In this document: in pieces, positions 1 through 9,308 of the stretch
Layout of the letters: the number at the start of each line of letters is the position of its first letter
How positions within the stretch are numbered: position 1 is the first letter of the stretch
Assembly: GCA_019112625.1 (NCBI GenBank)
Contig: DXIW01000009.1
Span: 1-52,606 of the forward strand
Direction: 5' to 3'
Length of the DNA stretch: 52,606 nt
From: Candidatus Acutalibacter stercorigallinarum
Lineage (GTDB): Bacteria; Bacillota; Clostridia; Oscillospirales; Acutalibacteraceae
Made by a program: the position numbers and the translations under genes
Notes under the pieces: model-generated
Database searches by the model: none
What the model saw: the letters and a program-made list of their open reading frames with translations, nothing else
What the model was told of the DNA's origin: nothing

Positions 1-757
<757 letters not shown>

Positions 758-1312
758 TTATTCGTACACAGAGGGGCTCAGGATGCCCACGAAGGGCAGG
801 TTCCGGTATTTCTCGTCGTAATCCAGCCCGTAGCCCACGATGAAGGCGTCGGGGATCTGGGCGCCCACGTAGGTGGCCTTCACGTCCACCTCCCGGCGCT
901 CGGGCTTGTCGAACAGGGTGCAGATGCGGATGCTCCTGGGCCCGCGGGACTGGAGCAGCTCCATCAGGTAGCTCAGGGTCTTGCCGCTGTCCAGGATGTC
1001 CTCCACCAGCACGATGTCGTACCCCTCCAGGGGGATGTCCAGGTCTTTGATGATCTTCACCACGCCGCTGGTCTTTACGCCGGAGCCGTAGCTGGAGGTG
1101 GCCATAAAGTCGATCCGGGCGGGGATGGTGATGGCCCGCATCAGATCGGCCATAAACACCACCGAGCCCTTGAGCACACTGACCAGGAGCAGGTTCTTCC
1201 CCTTGTAGTCCCGGGTGATCTCCTGGCCCACACGCTCCACCATCACGGCGATCTGCCGCTCGGTAAACAGCACTTCTTCGACATCCTGCAGCATCTCTTG
1301 TTCTTCCCGCAT
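758..1312 (-). CDS. hpt: hypoxanthine phosphoribosyltransferase
   Basis: Purine salvage enzyme of 184 residues that converts hypoxanthine or guanine plus PRPP to IMP or GMP in the cytoplasm. The PRPP-binding loop VLVEDILDSGKTL and the LLLVSVLKGSVVF segment are typical, and the length fits the family. The frame is open further upstream, but the ATG at 1312 (MREEQEM) is preceded by GGGAGAGGG and gives the usual length. It lies 38 bases after tilS and before ftsH. A possible extra promoter inside tilS (1619-1647) could drive hpt and ftsH separately. Confidence 0.95.
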   Translation of the reverse strand: MREEQEMLQDVEEVLFTERQIAVMVERVGQEITRDYKGKNLLLVSVLKGSVVFMADLMRAITIPARIDFMATSSYGSGVKTSGVVKIIKDLDIPLEGYDIVLVEDILDSGKTLSYLMELLQSRGPRSIRICTLFDKPERREVDVKATYVGAQIPDAFIVGYGLDYDEKYRNLPFVGILSPSVYE

Positions 1313-1350
1313 GTCCCTCTCCCTTTCTTTGTTCCCGCACAAGCTGTGTT

Positions 1351-2706
1351 TCAGCGTTCCCGTTCCCGCAGTTCCACGGTGAGCAGCTCCCCGCCCGCCG
1401 CGGCCCCAAAGCCCTGGGCCGGCCCCAGCCCCTCGCAGTAGAGGAGCTGGCCGCCGCACTCCAGCAGCACCAGGCGCTCCCGGCAGGGCTGTGGCACCCG
1501 CCGCTCCTGGAGCAGCCGGTTCAGGCTTTTTTCCGCCCCGCGGCCTGCCGGGGCGAAGCGGTCCCCCGGCAGCCGGGTACGGGCCGTTAAGGGGCTTCCC
1601 GGCTTCAAATGTCCTGTAATTATAGCATAGTCCAGCGCATTTTTGAAGAACGAATTATGAATTTTTTGGCCCTGCGCCCCACTTTCCTGTGATTTTCTTC
1701 GTAAAATCAGGACCCTTCCGTCGGGAAGGATGTTCTCCCCCGGGCCCACCTCCACCTGGAAGGGGCCGCCGGGGGCCGGGCGCCAGGCGTAGAACACCCC
1801 CTGGCGGCACTGGGCCGCCACGCCCCCCGGCAGGGACAGGGCCCCGCCGGTCTCCAGCAGGGCGGCGGCCAGGTCCAGGTGTTTTTTCTCCAGGTCCCGG
1901 CAGCCGGCCTCCGCCAGGTACCGGACCAGGGCCCGGGCCTGCAGACTGGGGTGGGCTGCCCGCAGGAGCCTCGCCTCCAGGCCCCAGGGGAGCCTGGCCT
2001 CTTCCAAAAGGGAAGCCGCCTGGGCGTCTAAAAACTCCCGGTCCCGGCGCAAAAGGGCCGCGGCCTGCCCCGCCCCCTGGACGAACCGGGGGTTCAGCTC
2101 CTCCAGCAGGGGGAGCACCTCCCTGCGCAGCCGGTTGCGGGCAAAATCGCCAGTGAGGTTGGTGCTGTCCGTCACATAGGAAAGGCCTTTTTCGGCGCAG
2201 TAGGATTCGATCTCCCGGCGGTCCACCCCCAAAAAGGGGCGCAGCACCTTCCCCCGCCGGGGCGGGATGCCGCACAGCCCGGCAAGCCCCGTGCCCCGGC
2301 ACAGGTGCAAAAGCATGGTCTCCGCGTTGTCCTGGGCGTTGTGGGCCGTAAGGATCCGGTCTGCCTCCCCTTGGGCCAGGGAATGGAAAAAGTCGTACCG
2401 CACCTGACGGCCGCACTCCTCCACCCCCAGGCCGCGCTGCCGGGCCAAAGCCGCCACATCCGCCCGCAGCAGGGCGAACCGGACCCCCAGCCGCCGGGCG
2501 AAGGCCTCCGCCGCGGCCTGGTCCCGCTCCGCCTCCTCCCCCCGGAGCAGGTGGTTCACATGGGCCAGCACCACACGCCGGGGGCCGATCTTTTCACACA
2601 GCCAATGGGCCAGGGCGGTGGAGTCCGCCCCGCCGGAAAAGCCCACCACCGCCAGACCCTCCGGCGGCAGGCCGGAGAGGTCGGCGGCGGCAAAATACTC
2701 ACTCAC
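1351..2706 (-). CDS. tilS: tRNA(Ile)-lysidine synthase
   Basis: Forms lysidine at C34 of the tRNA-Ile that reads AUA, using ATP and lysine. The 451 residues begin with the N-type ATP pyrophosphatase P-loop SGGADST near residue 25 and end with the TilS C-terminal domain (RLPGDRFAPAGRG). The start is GTG at 2706 and overlaps the end of dnaB by 8 bases, which suggests translational coupling. A stretch at about 1610-1700 is clearly richer in A and T than the rest of the gene. It encodes the conserved linker before the C-terminal domain and also holds a promoter-like sequence. Confidence 0.95.
   Translation of the reverse strand: MSEYFAAADLSGLPPEGLAVVGFSGGADSTALAHWLCEKIGPRRVVLAHVNHLLRGEEAERDQAAAEAFARRLGVRFALLRADVAALARQRGLGVEECGRQVRYDFFHSLAQGEADRILTAHNAQDNAETMLLHLCRGTGLAGLCGIPPRRGKVLRPFLGVDRREIESYCAEKGLSYVTDSTNLTGDFARNRLRREVLPLLEELNPRFVQGAGQAAALLRRDREFLDAQAASLLEEARLPWGLEARLLRAAHPSLQARALVRYLAEAGCRDLEKKHLDLAAALLETGGALSLPGGVAAQCRQGVFYAWRPAPGGPFQVEVGPGENILPDGRVLILRRKSQESGAQGQKIHNSFFKNALDYAIITGHLKPGSPLTARTRLPGDRFAPAGRGAEKSLNRLLQERRVPQPCRERLVLLECGGQLLYCEGLGPAQGFGAAAGGELLTVELRERER
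1619..1647 (-). promoter_or_regulatory. possible internal promoter in the 3' part of tilS
   Basis: On the minus strand TTCAAA, a 17-base spacer and a perfect TATAAT lie inside tilS in an AT-rich patch. Transcription would start near 1612, about 300 bases before hpt. The -35 box is only a partial match, so this is a candidate. Confidence 0.4.
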
Positions 2707-4081
2707 CGCGGATCACCTCGCGGGAGGTGAAACGCATATATTCCCCCTGCCAGTGGACAGGGATATCCTTGGTCTCGCCGTGGCGGTTCTTGGCCACGAT
2801 GATCAATCCTGCGTTCTGGTCCATATCCTCGGTCATGGTGCCGCCCTCGCTGATGGCGTTGTAGGCCTCCCGGTGGAGGAACAGCACGATGTCGGCGTCC
2901 TGTTCGATAGAGCCGGAGTCACGCAGCTCCGAAAGGCCGGGGCGGTGGTCCTTGGTGCGCTCGGTGGGGCGGCGCAGCTGGGACAGAGCCACCACCGGCA
3001 CGTTCAGCTCCTTGGCCATGATCTTCAGGCTGCGGGTGATCTCCGCCACCTCGTTGACCCGGTTGTCCGTGCGCTTGGGGCTGGTCATCAGCTGGAGGTA
3101 GTCCACGATCACCAGGTCCACGTCCTTCAGCCGCAGCAGCTTGGCCTTCATCTTCTGGGCGGTGATGTCGGGGCTGTCGTCCAGGTACAGGGGGGCCTTT
3201 CCCAAAATGTCGCTGGCCTCTACCAGCCGGGCCCACTCGTCGTTGGAGAGGTTCCCCGCCCGCAGCTTGGTGCCCTCCACCAGGGCCTCGCTGGCCAGCA
3301 GGCGGGAGGCCAGCTGCTCCCGGCCCATTTCCAGGGAGAAAAAGGCCACCTTGCGGCCCCGGGTCACCGCCACGTGCCGGGCGATGTTCAGCCCCAGGCT
3401 GGTCTTGCCCACGCCGGGCCGGGCCGCCAGCACAATCAGGTCCGAGCGGTTCAGGCCGGTGATGGTGGCGTCCAGCTCCCGGATGCCGGTGGGCAGGCCC
3501 TGGTACCGTTCCTTGTCCGGGCTGTTGAGCTGGTCCAGCCGGTCGAAGGTCTCCAGCAGCACCTCGCCCAGGCGCTGCAGGCCCTGCACGCTCTTGCCCT
3601 GGCGGATGCGGTAAATGCGCTCCTCCGCGGCGTCCAGCAGCAGGGAGGGGTCCTCCGCCCCCTCGCTGGCGTCGTCCAGGATGCTGCGGGCGGCCTTCAT
3701 CAGGCTGCGCATGTCGTACTTGTCCCGCACGATCTGGGCGTAGACCTCCACGTTGTCGATGGAGGGCACCAGCTGGGCCAGCTGGGTGAGGTACACCTTG
3801 CCGGTGTCCTGGTCGAACTCCCGGTTCTCCTTCAGCTTTTCCAGCACGGTGACAAAATCCACGGGCTGCCCCAGGACGAACATGTCCCGCATGGCCCCGT
3901 AGATCATCTGGTTGTTCACCGCGTAGAAGTACTCCTCCCGGGGGAGCAGGTCCATGACCACGTTGAGACAGGAGGGCTCCAGCAAAATGGCCCCCAGCAC
4001 AGACTGCTCCGCCTCCAGGCTGAAGGGCAGGTTCATCCCCGGCTCGGCCTGGGTGCGCAGGGTATCAGGGCTGTAATCCAT
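2699..4081 (-). CDS. dnaB: replicative DNA helicase DnaB
   Basis: Hexameric helicase that unwinds DNA at the replication fork. The 460 residues have the usual N-terminal domain (LPFSLEAEQSVLGAILL) and the RecA-like ATPase domain with Walker A ARPGVGKTS (Lys226) and Walker B VDLVIVDYLQLM. Length is normal and no intein is present. It starts at ATG 4081, 13 bases after rplI, and overlaps tilS at its end. The gdpP-rplI-dnaB order matches yybT-rplI-dnaC of Bacillus subtilis. Confidence 0.97.
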   Translation of the reverse strand: MDYSPDTLRTQAEPGMNLPFSLEAEQSVLGAILLEPSCLNVVMDLLPREEYFYAVNNQMIYGAMRDMFVLGQPVDFVTVLEKLKENREFDQDTGKVYLTQLAQLVPSIDNVEVYAQIVRDKYDMRSLMKAARSILDDASEGAEDPSLLLDAAEERIYRIRQGKSVQGLQRLGEVLLETFDRLDQLNSPDKERYQGLPTGIRELDATITGLNRSDLIVLAARPGVGKTSLGLNIARHVAVTRGRKVAFFSLEMGREQLASRLLASEALVEGTKLRAGNLSNDEWARLVEASDILGKAPLYLDDSPDITAQKMKAKLLRLKDVDLVIVDYLQLMTSPKRTDNRVNEVAEITRSLKIMAKELNVPVVALSQLRRPTERTKDHRPGLSELRDSGSIEQDADIVLFLHREAYNAISEGGTMTEDMDQNAGLIIVAKNRHGETKDIPVHWQGEYMRFTSREVIRGE

Positions 4082-4094
4082 GGCCCCCGCTCCC

Positions 4095-4538
4095 TTACTC
4101 GTGGACCACCACGCTCATGGTGGTGGTGATGCCGCCGTAGAATTTCAGCTCCACCGGGTAGGTGCCGAAGGCCTTGATGTCCGCATCCAGTACCACCTTG
4201 CGCTTGTCCACCTCCACGCCGAATTGCTCCTTGATGGCCTCGGCGATCTCCTTGGGGGTGACGGAGCCGAAGATCTTCCCGCCCTGGCCGGCCCGGGCGG
4301 CGATCTTCACCACCTTGCCGGAGAGGGCGTCGGCGCTCTTCTGGGCGTGCTCGGTCTCGGTTTTTACCTTATAGGCCTTGGCGGCCTCGGCGTTCTTCAA
4401 CTCGTTCATGGCCTGGGCGTTGGCCTCTTTGGCCAGCTTGCGGGGCAGCAGAAAGTTGCGGGCGTAGCCGTCGGAGACGTTGACCAGCTCCCCCTTTTTC
4501 CCAATGGACTTCACGTCCTGCAGCAGTACGACTTTCAT
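4095..4538 (-). CDS. rplI: 50S ribosomal protein L9
   Basis: Ribosomal protein L9, 147 residues, made of two globular rRNA-binding domains joined by a long helix. The N-terminal signature [16 protein letters not shown] and the C-terminal [12 protein letters not shown] segment are intact. It lies between gdpP and dnaB in the minus-strand operon, with start ATG at 4538. Confidence 0.98.
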   Translation of the reverse strand: MKVVLLQDVKSIGKKGELVNVSDGYARNFLLPRKLAKEANAQAMNELKNAEAAKAYKVKTETEHAQKSADALSGKVVKIAARAGQGGKIFGSVTPKEIAEAIKEQFGVEVDKRKVVLDADIKAFGTYPVELKFYGGITTTMSVVVHE

Positions 4539-4584
4539 AACGAATACCCTCTTTCTCTATGGTAGTATCCTGTGGTAAGGCGGG

Positions 4585-6570
4585 TCACCGGGGCTCCTGG
4601 TCCTCCCCGTTCTCCGCCAGCTTGGTGTCCAGGGCGCGCATCAGGGCACGGCGCACCTCGCTGACCGTGGCGTTCTTCACCTGGGCGCCGGCCATGGTGA
4701 AGTGCCCGCCGCCGCCGAAGCCCTCCAAAATCAGCTGGACGTTCACGTCACCCAGGCTGCGGCCGGAGATGTTCACATCGCTGCCCGACCGGTAGATGAC
4801 AAAGGAGGCCCTTACCCCCAGGATGGACAGCAGCTCGTCGGCGGCCTGGGCCGCCACGATGCGCAGGTCCTCCACCTCCCAGGTGGAGGCGGCGATGGCG
4901 CAGCCCTTGTAGATCTCCGCCCCGCTGACCAGCTGGGCCTTCTGCTTGTAGGTGTCCAGGGTGTCGGAGAAGAGCTTCTTCACCGCCACGGTGTCCGCCC
5001 CCTGGCGGCGCAGGAAGGCCGAGGCCTCGAAGGTGCGCACGCCGGTTTTCAGCACGAAGTTCTTGGTGTCCAGCATGATGCCGGCCAGCAGGGCCTCGGC
5101 ATCCGCCGCGTCGATGGCGCTGGCCTTGATGTACTGCACCAGCTCCGTCACCATCTCCGAGGCGGAGCTGGCGTAGGGCTCGTGGTAGAAGATCAGGGCG
5201 TTCTTGATGTGGGAGACCATCATCCGGTGGTGGTCGATGACCACCACCCGGGGGACGCGCTCCAGCAGCTCGTGGTACTCCACGAAGTTCACCGAGTGGG
5301 TGTCCACCACGATGAGCAGGGACCGGTCCGTTACGGCCTGGAGGGCCTCCTGGGCCCCGATGAACACGTCCTCCTCCGGGTAGGCTCGGGCCACGGTGTC
5401 CACCAGGGGACGGGCCAGGGTCTGGTTCCGGTTGATGACCACCGCCGCGGGCTTCTCCAGCCCCTTGTGGATGGCGGCCCACATGCCCACCGCGGCGCCC
5501 ACGCTGTCCAAGTCGGAGTTCTTGTGGCCCATGATGAACACCCGGTCGCTGTCCTTCACGTGGTCGGTGAGGGTGGCGGCGATGACCCGGGTGCGCACCT
5601 TGTCCCGCTTCTCCACGCCCTTGGAAAGACCGCCAAAGAATTCGTAGGTGTCACCCTTCTGCATAACGGCCACCTGGTCGCCGCCCCGGCCCAGGGCCAT
5701 ATCCAGGGCCTGGCGGGCCCAGCGCTCGCTCTCGGCGATGTCCTGGGAGCCCCGGCCCAGCCCCACCGAGATGGTGGCGCTCATGTTGTTTTTGCCGCTC
5801 TTGATGGCGCGCACGTCGTCCAGCACCCGGAAGCGCCGCTGCTTGGCCTCCTCCACGTGGGACTCGTCGGTGAGGAACAGGTACCGGTTGTCGCTGAGGC
5901 GGCGGAGAAAGCCGCCCATCTCCTCGCTGGCCCAGCGGTAGAGCACCGCGTCCACCTCGCCGGAGATGCGGGAGCCCTCGCCCCCCATGTTGTCCCGCAG
6001 CAGCTCCTCCCGGTTGTCGAACACCACCAGGCCCACCACGGGCTTTTTCTCCCGGTACTCCTTGTGGATGGCCTTGAAGTAGGTGTCGTCCACAAAGTAG
6101 AGGAGGTACCCCTCCTTGGCCCGGGCGCCGTACACGGTGTACTCCCGGCCCCCGTGGGACACGGCCGCGCCCTTTTCCCCCATCACCTGCCGGAAGGTTT
6201 TGGGGTAGATGTACCGCAGCACGTTCTCCCCCACAAAATCACGGCCACGGCCCAGGGTATCGGCAAAGGCCTGGTTGGCCCACACGATGTCCCCCGCCCG
6301 GCCCACCACGGCCACGGCCAGGCCGAATTCCTGCAGGGCATAGGATTCCTCCCCGGTGAGCACCCGCTTGGCCCCCCGCAGCGCGCGGGAGGAGTCCCGC
6401 CGGCGCAGCAGGTCGGAGGCGCCCACCGCCAGCAGGGAGACCCCCGCCGCGGTGAGCTCCACCAGGAAGAGTATCCTGCTGTGGGGATAGCTGGCAAACG
6501 CCATGGCCACCATGGCCGCCGCCATCAGGTACAACAGGGGCGATACCACCCAGACCTTTTTCCTTCGCAC
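4585..6570 (-). CDS. gdpP: cyclic di-AMP phosphodiesterase GdpP (YybT family)
   Basis: Membrane protein of 661 residues expected to hydrolyse the second messenger c-di-AMP to pApA. The order is two membrane helices (about 7-55), a PAS-like domain (about 85-145), a degenerate GGDEF-like domain (about 170-305) and a DHH/DHHA1 phosphodiesterase module. The DHH metal-binding motifs are intact: HKNSD353LD355 and ID446HH448, with GGGGH near the C-terminus. The start is GTG at 6570 with AGGAAGTG 7 bases before it. Its place next to rplI-dnaB is the classical Firmicute context. Confidence 0.95.
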   Translation of the reverse strand: MRRKKVWVVSPLLYLMAAAMVAMAFASYPHSRILFLVELTAAGVSLLAVGASDLLRRRDSSRALRGAKRVLTGEESYALQEFGLAVAVVGRAGDIVWANQAFADTLGRGRDFVGENVLRYIYPKTFRQVMGEKGAAVSHGGREYTVYGARAKEGYLLYFVDDTYFKAIHKEYREKKPVVGLVVFDNREELLRDNMGGEGSRISGEVDAVLYRWASEEMGGFLRRLSDNRYLFLTDESHVEEAKQRRFRVLDDVRAIKSGKNNMSATISVGLGRGSQDIAESERWARQALDMALGRGGDQVAVMQKGDTYEFFGGLSKGVEKRDKVRTRVIAATLTDHVKDSDRVFIMGHKNSDLDSVGAAVGMWAAIHKGLEKPAAVVINRNQTLARPLVDTVARAYPEEDVFIGAQEALQAVTDRSLLIVVDTHSVNFVEYHELLERVPRVVVIDHHRMMVSHIKNALIFYHEPYASSASEMVTELVQYIKASAIDAADAEALLAGIMLDTKNFVLKTGVRTFEASAFLRRQGADTVAVKKLFSDTLDTYKQKAQLVSGAEIYKGCAIAASTWEVEDLRIVAAQAADELLSILGVRASFVIYRSGSDVNISGRSLGDVNVQLILEGFGGGGHFTMAGAQVKNATVSEVRRALMRALDTKLAENGEDQEPR

Positions 6571-6618
6571 CTTCCATCACTTCCTACTCAGACATGCCTG
6601 GCTCGGCCCAGGGAGCGC

Positions 6619-8715
6619 TCAGACCTCCATGATGATGGGCAGCACCATGGGGCTGCGCTGTGTCTTGCGGTACAAGAACCGGGAGAGCTCGTCCTTTACG
6701 TTCTGCTTTAAGGCGCTCCAGTCCCGCACCCGATGCTTCGCACAGTCCTCCAGCGTATTATACACCACTTTCCGAGCTTCGTCCATAAGGGCTTCCGATT
6801 CCCGCACGTACACAAAGCCACGGGACACAATGTCCGGCCCGGCAGCCACGTGGCCTGTGTCCCCTTCGATGGTGCACACCGCCACGATGATGCCGTCCTC
6901 GGCCAGGTGCTTCCGGTCCCGCAGGACGATGCTGCCCACGTCGCCTACGCCCAGGCCGTCTACCAGCACGCTGCCGGCGGGGGCGTCGGCCAGCTGCTTG
7001 ATGCCGTCCTCCTGGATCTCCAGCACGCTGCCGATGTGGCCGATGAAGATGTTCTCCTCCGGGATGCCCATGGCCATGGCCAGGCCCGCGTGCTTGCGCA
7101 GGTGCTTCTGCTCCCCGTGGACAGGGATGAAGAATTTGGGCCGGGTGAGGGCCTGCATCAGCTTCAGCTCCTCCTGGCAGGCGTGGCCGGAGACGTGGAC
7201 CTCGTACATGCTCTCGTAGATGACGGTGCAGCCCTGTTTCAGCAGCTCATCCACCACGGCGCCCACGGTCTTTTCGTTGCCGGGGATGGGCCGGGCGGAG
7301 AGGATGATGAAGTCGTTGGGGTTGATGGCCACCTGGCGGTGGTCGGAGAAGGCCATGCGGGTCAGCGCCGACATGGGCTCCCCCTGGCTGCCGGTGGTGA
7401 TGAGCACCAGCTGGCCGGGCTCGTACCGGTTGATGAGGTTCAGGTCGATGAGCACCCCGTCGGGGATATGGAGGTACCCCAGCTCGCTGGCGATGCCCAT
7501 GACGTTCACCATGCTCCGGCCGGAGAGGGCCACCTTGCGGCCGTATTTCACGGCGCAGTCGATGATCATCTGCACCCGGCTGATGGAGGAGGCGAAGGTG
7601 GCCACGATAATGCGCTTGCCCTCCGCCCGCAGGAACAGGGAGTCCAGGGAGTTGTGCACCGACTGCTCGGTCTTGGTATAGCCGGGGCGCTCGGCGTTGG
7701 TGGAGTCGGCCAGCAGGGCCAGCACCCCCTCCTTGCCCAGCTCGGCGAAGCGGGCCAGGTCGATCATGGCCCCCTCGGCGGGGGTCATATCGATCTTAAA
7801 GTCACCGGTGTGGACGATGGTGCCCGCGGGGCTGTGGATGGCCAGGGCCACCGCGTCGGCGATGGAGTGGTTCACGTGGATGAGCTCCACGTCCATGCAG
7901 CCCATCTGCAGGTGGGACCCGGGCGGGGTCACCTGCAGCCGGGCGGAGCCGGTGAGGCCGTGCTCCTTCAGCTTCCCCTCGATGAGGCCGATGGTGAGGG
8001 CCGTGCCGTACACGGGCACGTTCAGCTTTTTCAGCAGGTAGGGCACCGCGCCGATGTGGTCCTCGTGGCCGTGGGTGATGACCACGCCCCGGATCTTGGA
8101 GCGGTTCTTCTCCACGAAGGTGAAGTCGGGGATGACCAGGTCTACCCCCAGCATCTCCTCGTCGGGGAAAGCCATGCCGCAGTCTACGATCACCATATCA
8201 TCCTGGCACTCGTACAGGGTGAAGTTCTTGCCGATCTCGTTGAGCCCCCCCAGAAAGTAGGCCCGGATGGGGGGCTTTTTCGATTTTTTCTGCCTGCCCC
8301 GGCCCTTTTTCTGGGCCTGGGCCTTCTCCTGGACCTGGGCCTGCTTGGCGGCCCGGGCCTGCTGGGCCGCGGCGATGGGGGCGGTGCCCAGGGTCTGCTT
8401 TTTCCCCCGGGCCTGGCGGCCCCGGCCGCTCTCCGCCTTCCGGGCGGCGGCCGCCGCCTGGTCGCTCTGGACCTGGGGGGTCTTGCCCCGGCCCTTCCCC
8501 TGCTTGGCGCCGCCGTGGGCAGCCTTCTCCTTCTGGGCCTGGGCGGGGACCTCTTTGGCCTTGCCCCGCTGGGCCGCTGGCTTCTGCCGGGGGCCGGCGA
8601 TCTTCCCGATCTTCGGGGCGTCCTCCGCCCCGCTGAGGACCTGGTCCTGCTGTCTTGCCGGGAGCTCTGTGCCCTCCCCGGCGGGCTTGCGTCTGTTATT
8701 CTTCTTCTCTGCCAC
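6619..8715 (-). CDS. rnj: ribonuclease J with long basic N-terminal extension
   Basis: Metallo-beta-lactamase/beta-CASP ribonuclease (5'-3' exo- and endonuclease) of RNA decay and rRNA maturation, 698 residues. The zinc motif is TH215GHED219H220IG and the conserved fold starts near Ile150. Residues 1-149 are a low-complexity tail rich in Lys, Arg, Ala, Gln and Gly with no aromatic core, probably disordered; Bacillus RNase J1 lacks it. The GTG at 8715 has AGGAGG 7 bases upstream, better placed than the ATG further up at 8799. It heads the operon running to ftsH; a promoter at 9018-9046 implies a ~300-nt leader. I cannot tell J1 from J2 by eye. Confidence 0.93.
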   Translation of the reverse strand: MAEKKNNRRKPAGEGTELPARQQDQVLSGAEDAPKIGKIAGPRQKPAAQRGKAKEVPAQAQKEKAAHGGAKQGKGRGKTPQVQSDQAAAAARKAESGRGRQARGKKQTLGTAPIAAAQQARAAKQAQVQEKAQAQKKGRGRQKKSKKPPIRAYFLGGLNEIGKNFTLYECQDDMVIVDCGMAFPDEEMLGVDLVIPDFTFVEKNRSKIRGVVITHGHEDHIGAVPYLLKKLNVPVYGTALTIGLIEGKLKEHGLTGSARLQVTPPGSHLQMGCMDVELIHVNHSIADAVALAIHSPAGTIVHTGDFKIDMTPAEGAMIDLARFAELGKEGVLALLADSTNAERPGYTKTEQSVHNSLDSLFLRAEGKRIIVATFASSISRVQMIIDCAVKYGRKVALSGRSMVNVMGIASELGYLHIPDGVLIDLNLINRYEPGQLVLITTGSQGEPMSALTRMAFSDHRQVAINPNDFIILSARPIPGNEKTVGAVVDELLKQGCTVIYESMYEVHVSGHACQEELKLMQALTRPKFFIPVHGEQKHLRKHAGLAMAMGIPEENIFIGHIGSVLEIQEDGIKQLADAPAGSVLVDGLGVGDVGSIVLRDRKHLAEDGIIVAVCTIEGDTGHVAAGPDIVSRGFVYVRESEALMDEARKVVYNTLEDCAKHRVRDWSALKQNVKDELSRFLYRKTQRSPMVLPIIMEV

Positions 8716-9011
8716 TCGATTTCCTCCTACACACAAAAATAGCGTCACATCATTTTTGCCTGTGGAAGCAGGGACTTTCCGGCAGGGGGAACCAGGCAAG
8801 CACTGGGCTCGCCTCCCCCAAAAAGCGGGAAAAGGGCACGCCGCCCCAAGCGCCGCACAAACCCGTTCCCGGCGCTTTCCCGCTCGCTATTCCCCGCCGC
8901 GCGGGGCGGGCGCTCCCGCCCCTGTCCGCGCAGCTGCTGCTTCCGTGCTATACAAAAACGCGGCTCCTGCCGCATGGATGCCGTAACTAGCCGGCCCTTG
9001 GGCCGCTGTAT
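8716..9011 (-). promoter_or_regulatory. long 5' leader of the rnj operon
   Basis: About 296 bases separate the predicted transcription start from the GTG of rnj, with no convincing small gene. The leader holds a perfect 8-bp GC hairpin (8903-8910 with 8915-8922, loop CGCT on the plus strand) and further GC-rich stems. Autoregulation through a leader is known for other RNases such as RNase E; for this gene it is only a suggestion. I found no known riboswitch or ncRNA signature. Confidence 0.45.
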
Positions 9012-9017
9012 GGATAT

Positions 9018-9046
9018 ATTGTAACGGTTTCCCGCCGCTCTGTCAA
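9018..9046 (-). promoter_or_regulatory. promoter of the rnj-gdpP-rplI-dnaB-tilS-hpt-ftsH operon
   Basis: Minus strand TTGACA, a 17-base spacer and TACAAT, a near-consensus sigma-A promoter. Cloverleaf element E1 begins 8 bases upstream of the -35 box. Confidence 0.75.
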
Positions 9047-9054
9047 GGGAAAGG

Positions 9055-9142
9055 GCCCCCGACCCTCCGGCCGCGGCGCGGCCGCCCCTCCCGCAGGGAG
9101 GGGGCCTGCCCCGCCGGGGCGGGGCAGGCGAGGGCCGGGGGC
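9055..9142. repeat. cloverleaf element E1 (88 bp)
   Basis: The closing stem pairs 9055-9067 with 9130-9142 (12 of 13 pairs). It encloses three hairpins that abut without a free base: 9068-9084 (7 bp, loop GGC), 9085-9103 (8 bp, loop GCA) and 9104-9129 (11 bp, loop CGGG). The element lies between the divergent promoters of rnj and the acetyltransferase gene. It has the same architecture as six other elements in this window. Confidence 0.85.
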
Positions 9143-9161
9143 GGCGAGGGCCGGGGGCGGC
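9130..9161. repeat. 16-bp tandem duplication of the right arm of E1
   Basis: GAGGGCCGGGGGCGGC occurs twice in direct succession (9130-9145 and 9146-9161). The first copy contains the right closing arm of E1, so either copy could pair with the left arm. Confidence 0.9.
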
Positions 9162-9251
9162 GGGCCGGTGAAAAGCGAAGCGGGAGTAATGTGCTCCGCC
9201 TTACCTCTAGCATCGGCAGTCCGGGCCCGGTTTATGCCGCGGCCCGTCCCA

Positions 9252-9279
9252 TTGACTTTCCCGGGCGGGGTGCTATAAT
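9252..9279 (+). promoter_or_regulatory. promoter of acetyltransferase-PHP pair
   Basis: TTGACT, a 16-base spacer and TATAAT; transcription should start near 9286, about 23 bases before the ATG at 9309. Confidence 0.8.
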
Positions 9280-9308
9280 GGGGCTGGACCCGGGGAAGGA
9301 GGATGTTC

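Noticed and set aside
1610-1700. Foreign insertion inside tilS
   Set aside because: The AT-rich stretch encodes the conserved TilS linker (IHNSFFKNALDYAII), so the gene is intact.
4702-8742. Two ~669-codon open frames antisense to gdpP and rnj
   Set aside because: They mirror the third-position GC bias of the real genes; neither shows motifs, and known domains fill the opposite strand.
8716-9011. RNase P RNA, tmRNA, SRP RNA or 6S RNA in the rnj leader
   Set aside because: No conserved core motifs of these RNAs could be found and no terminator separates it from rnj.
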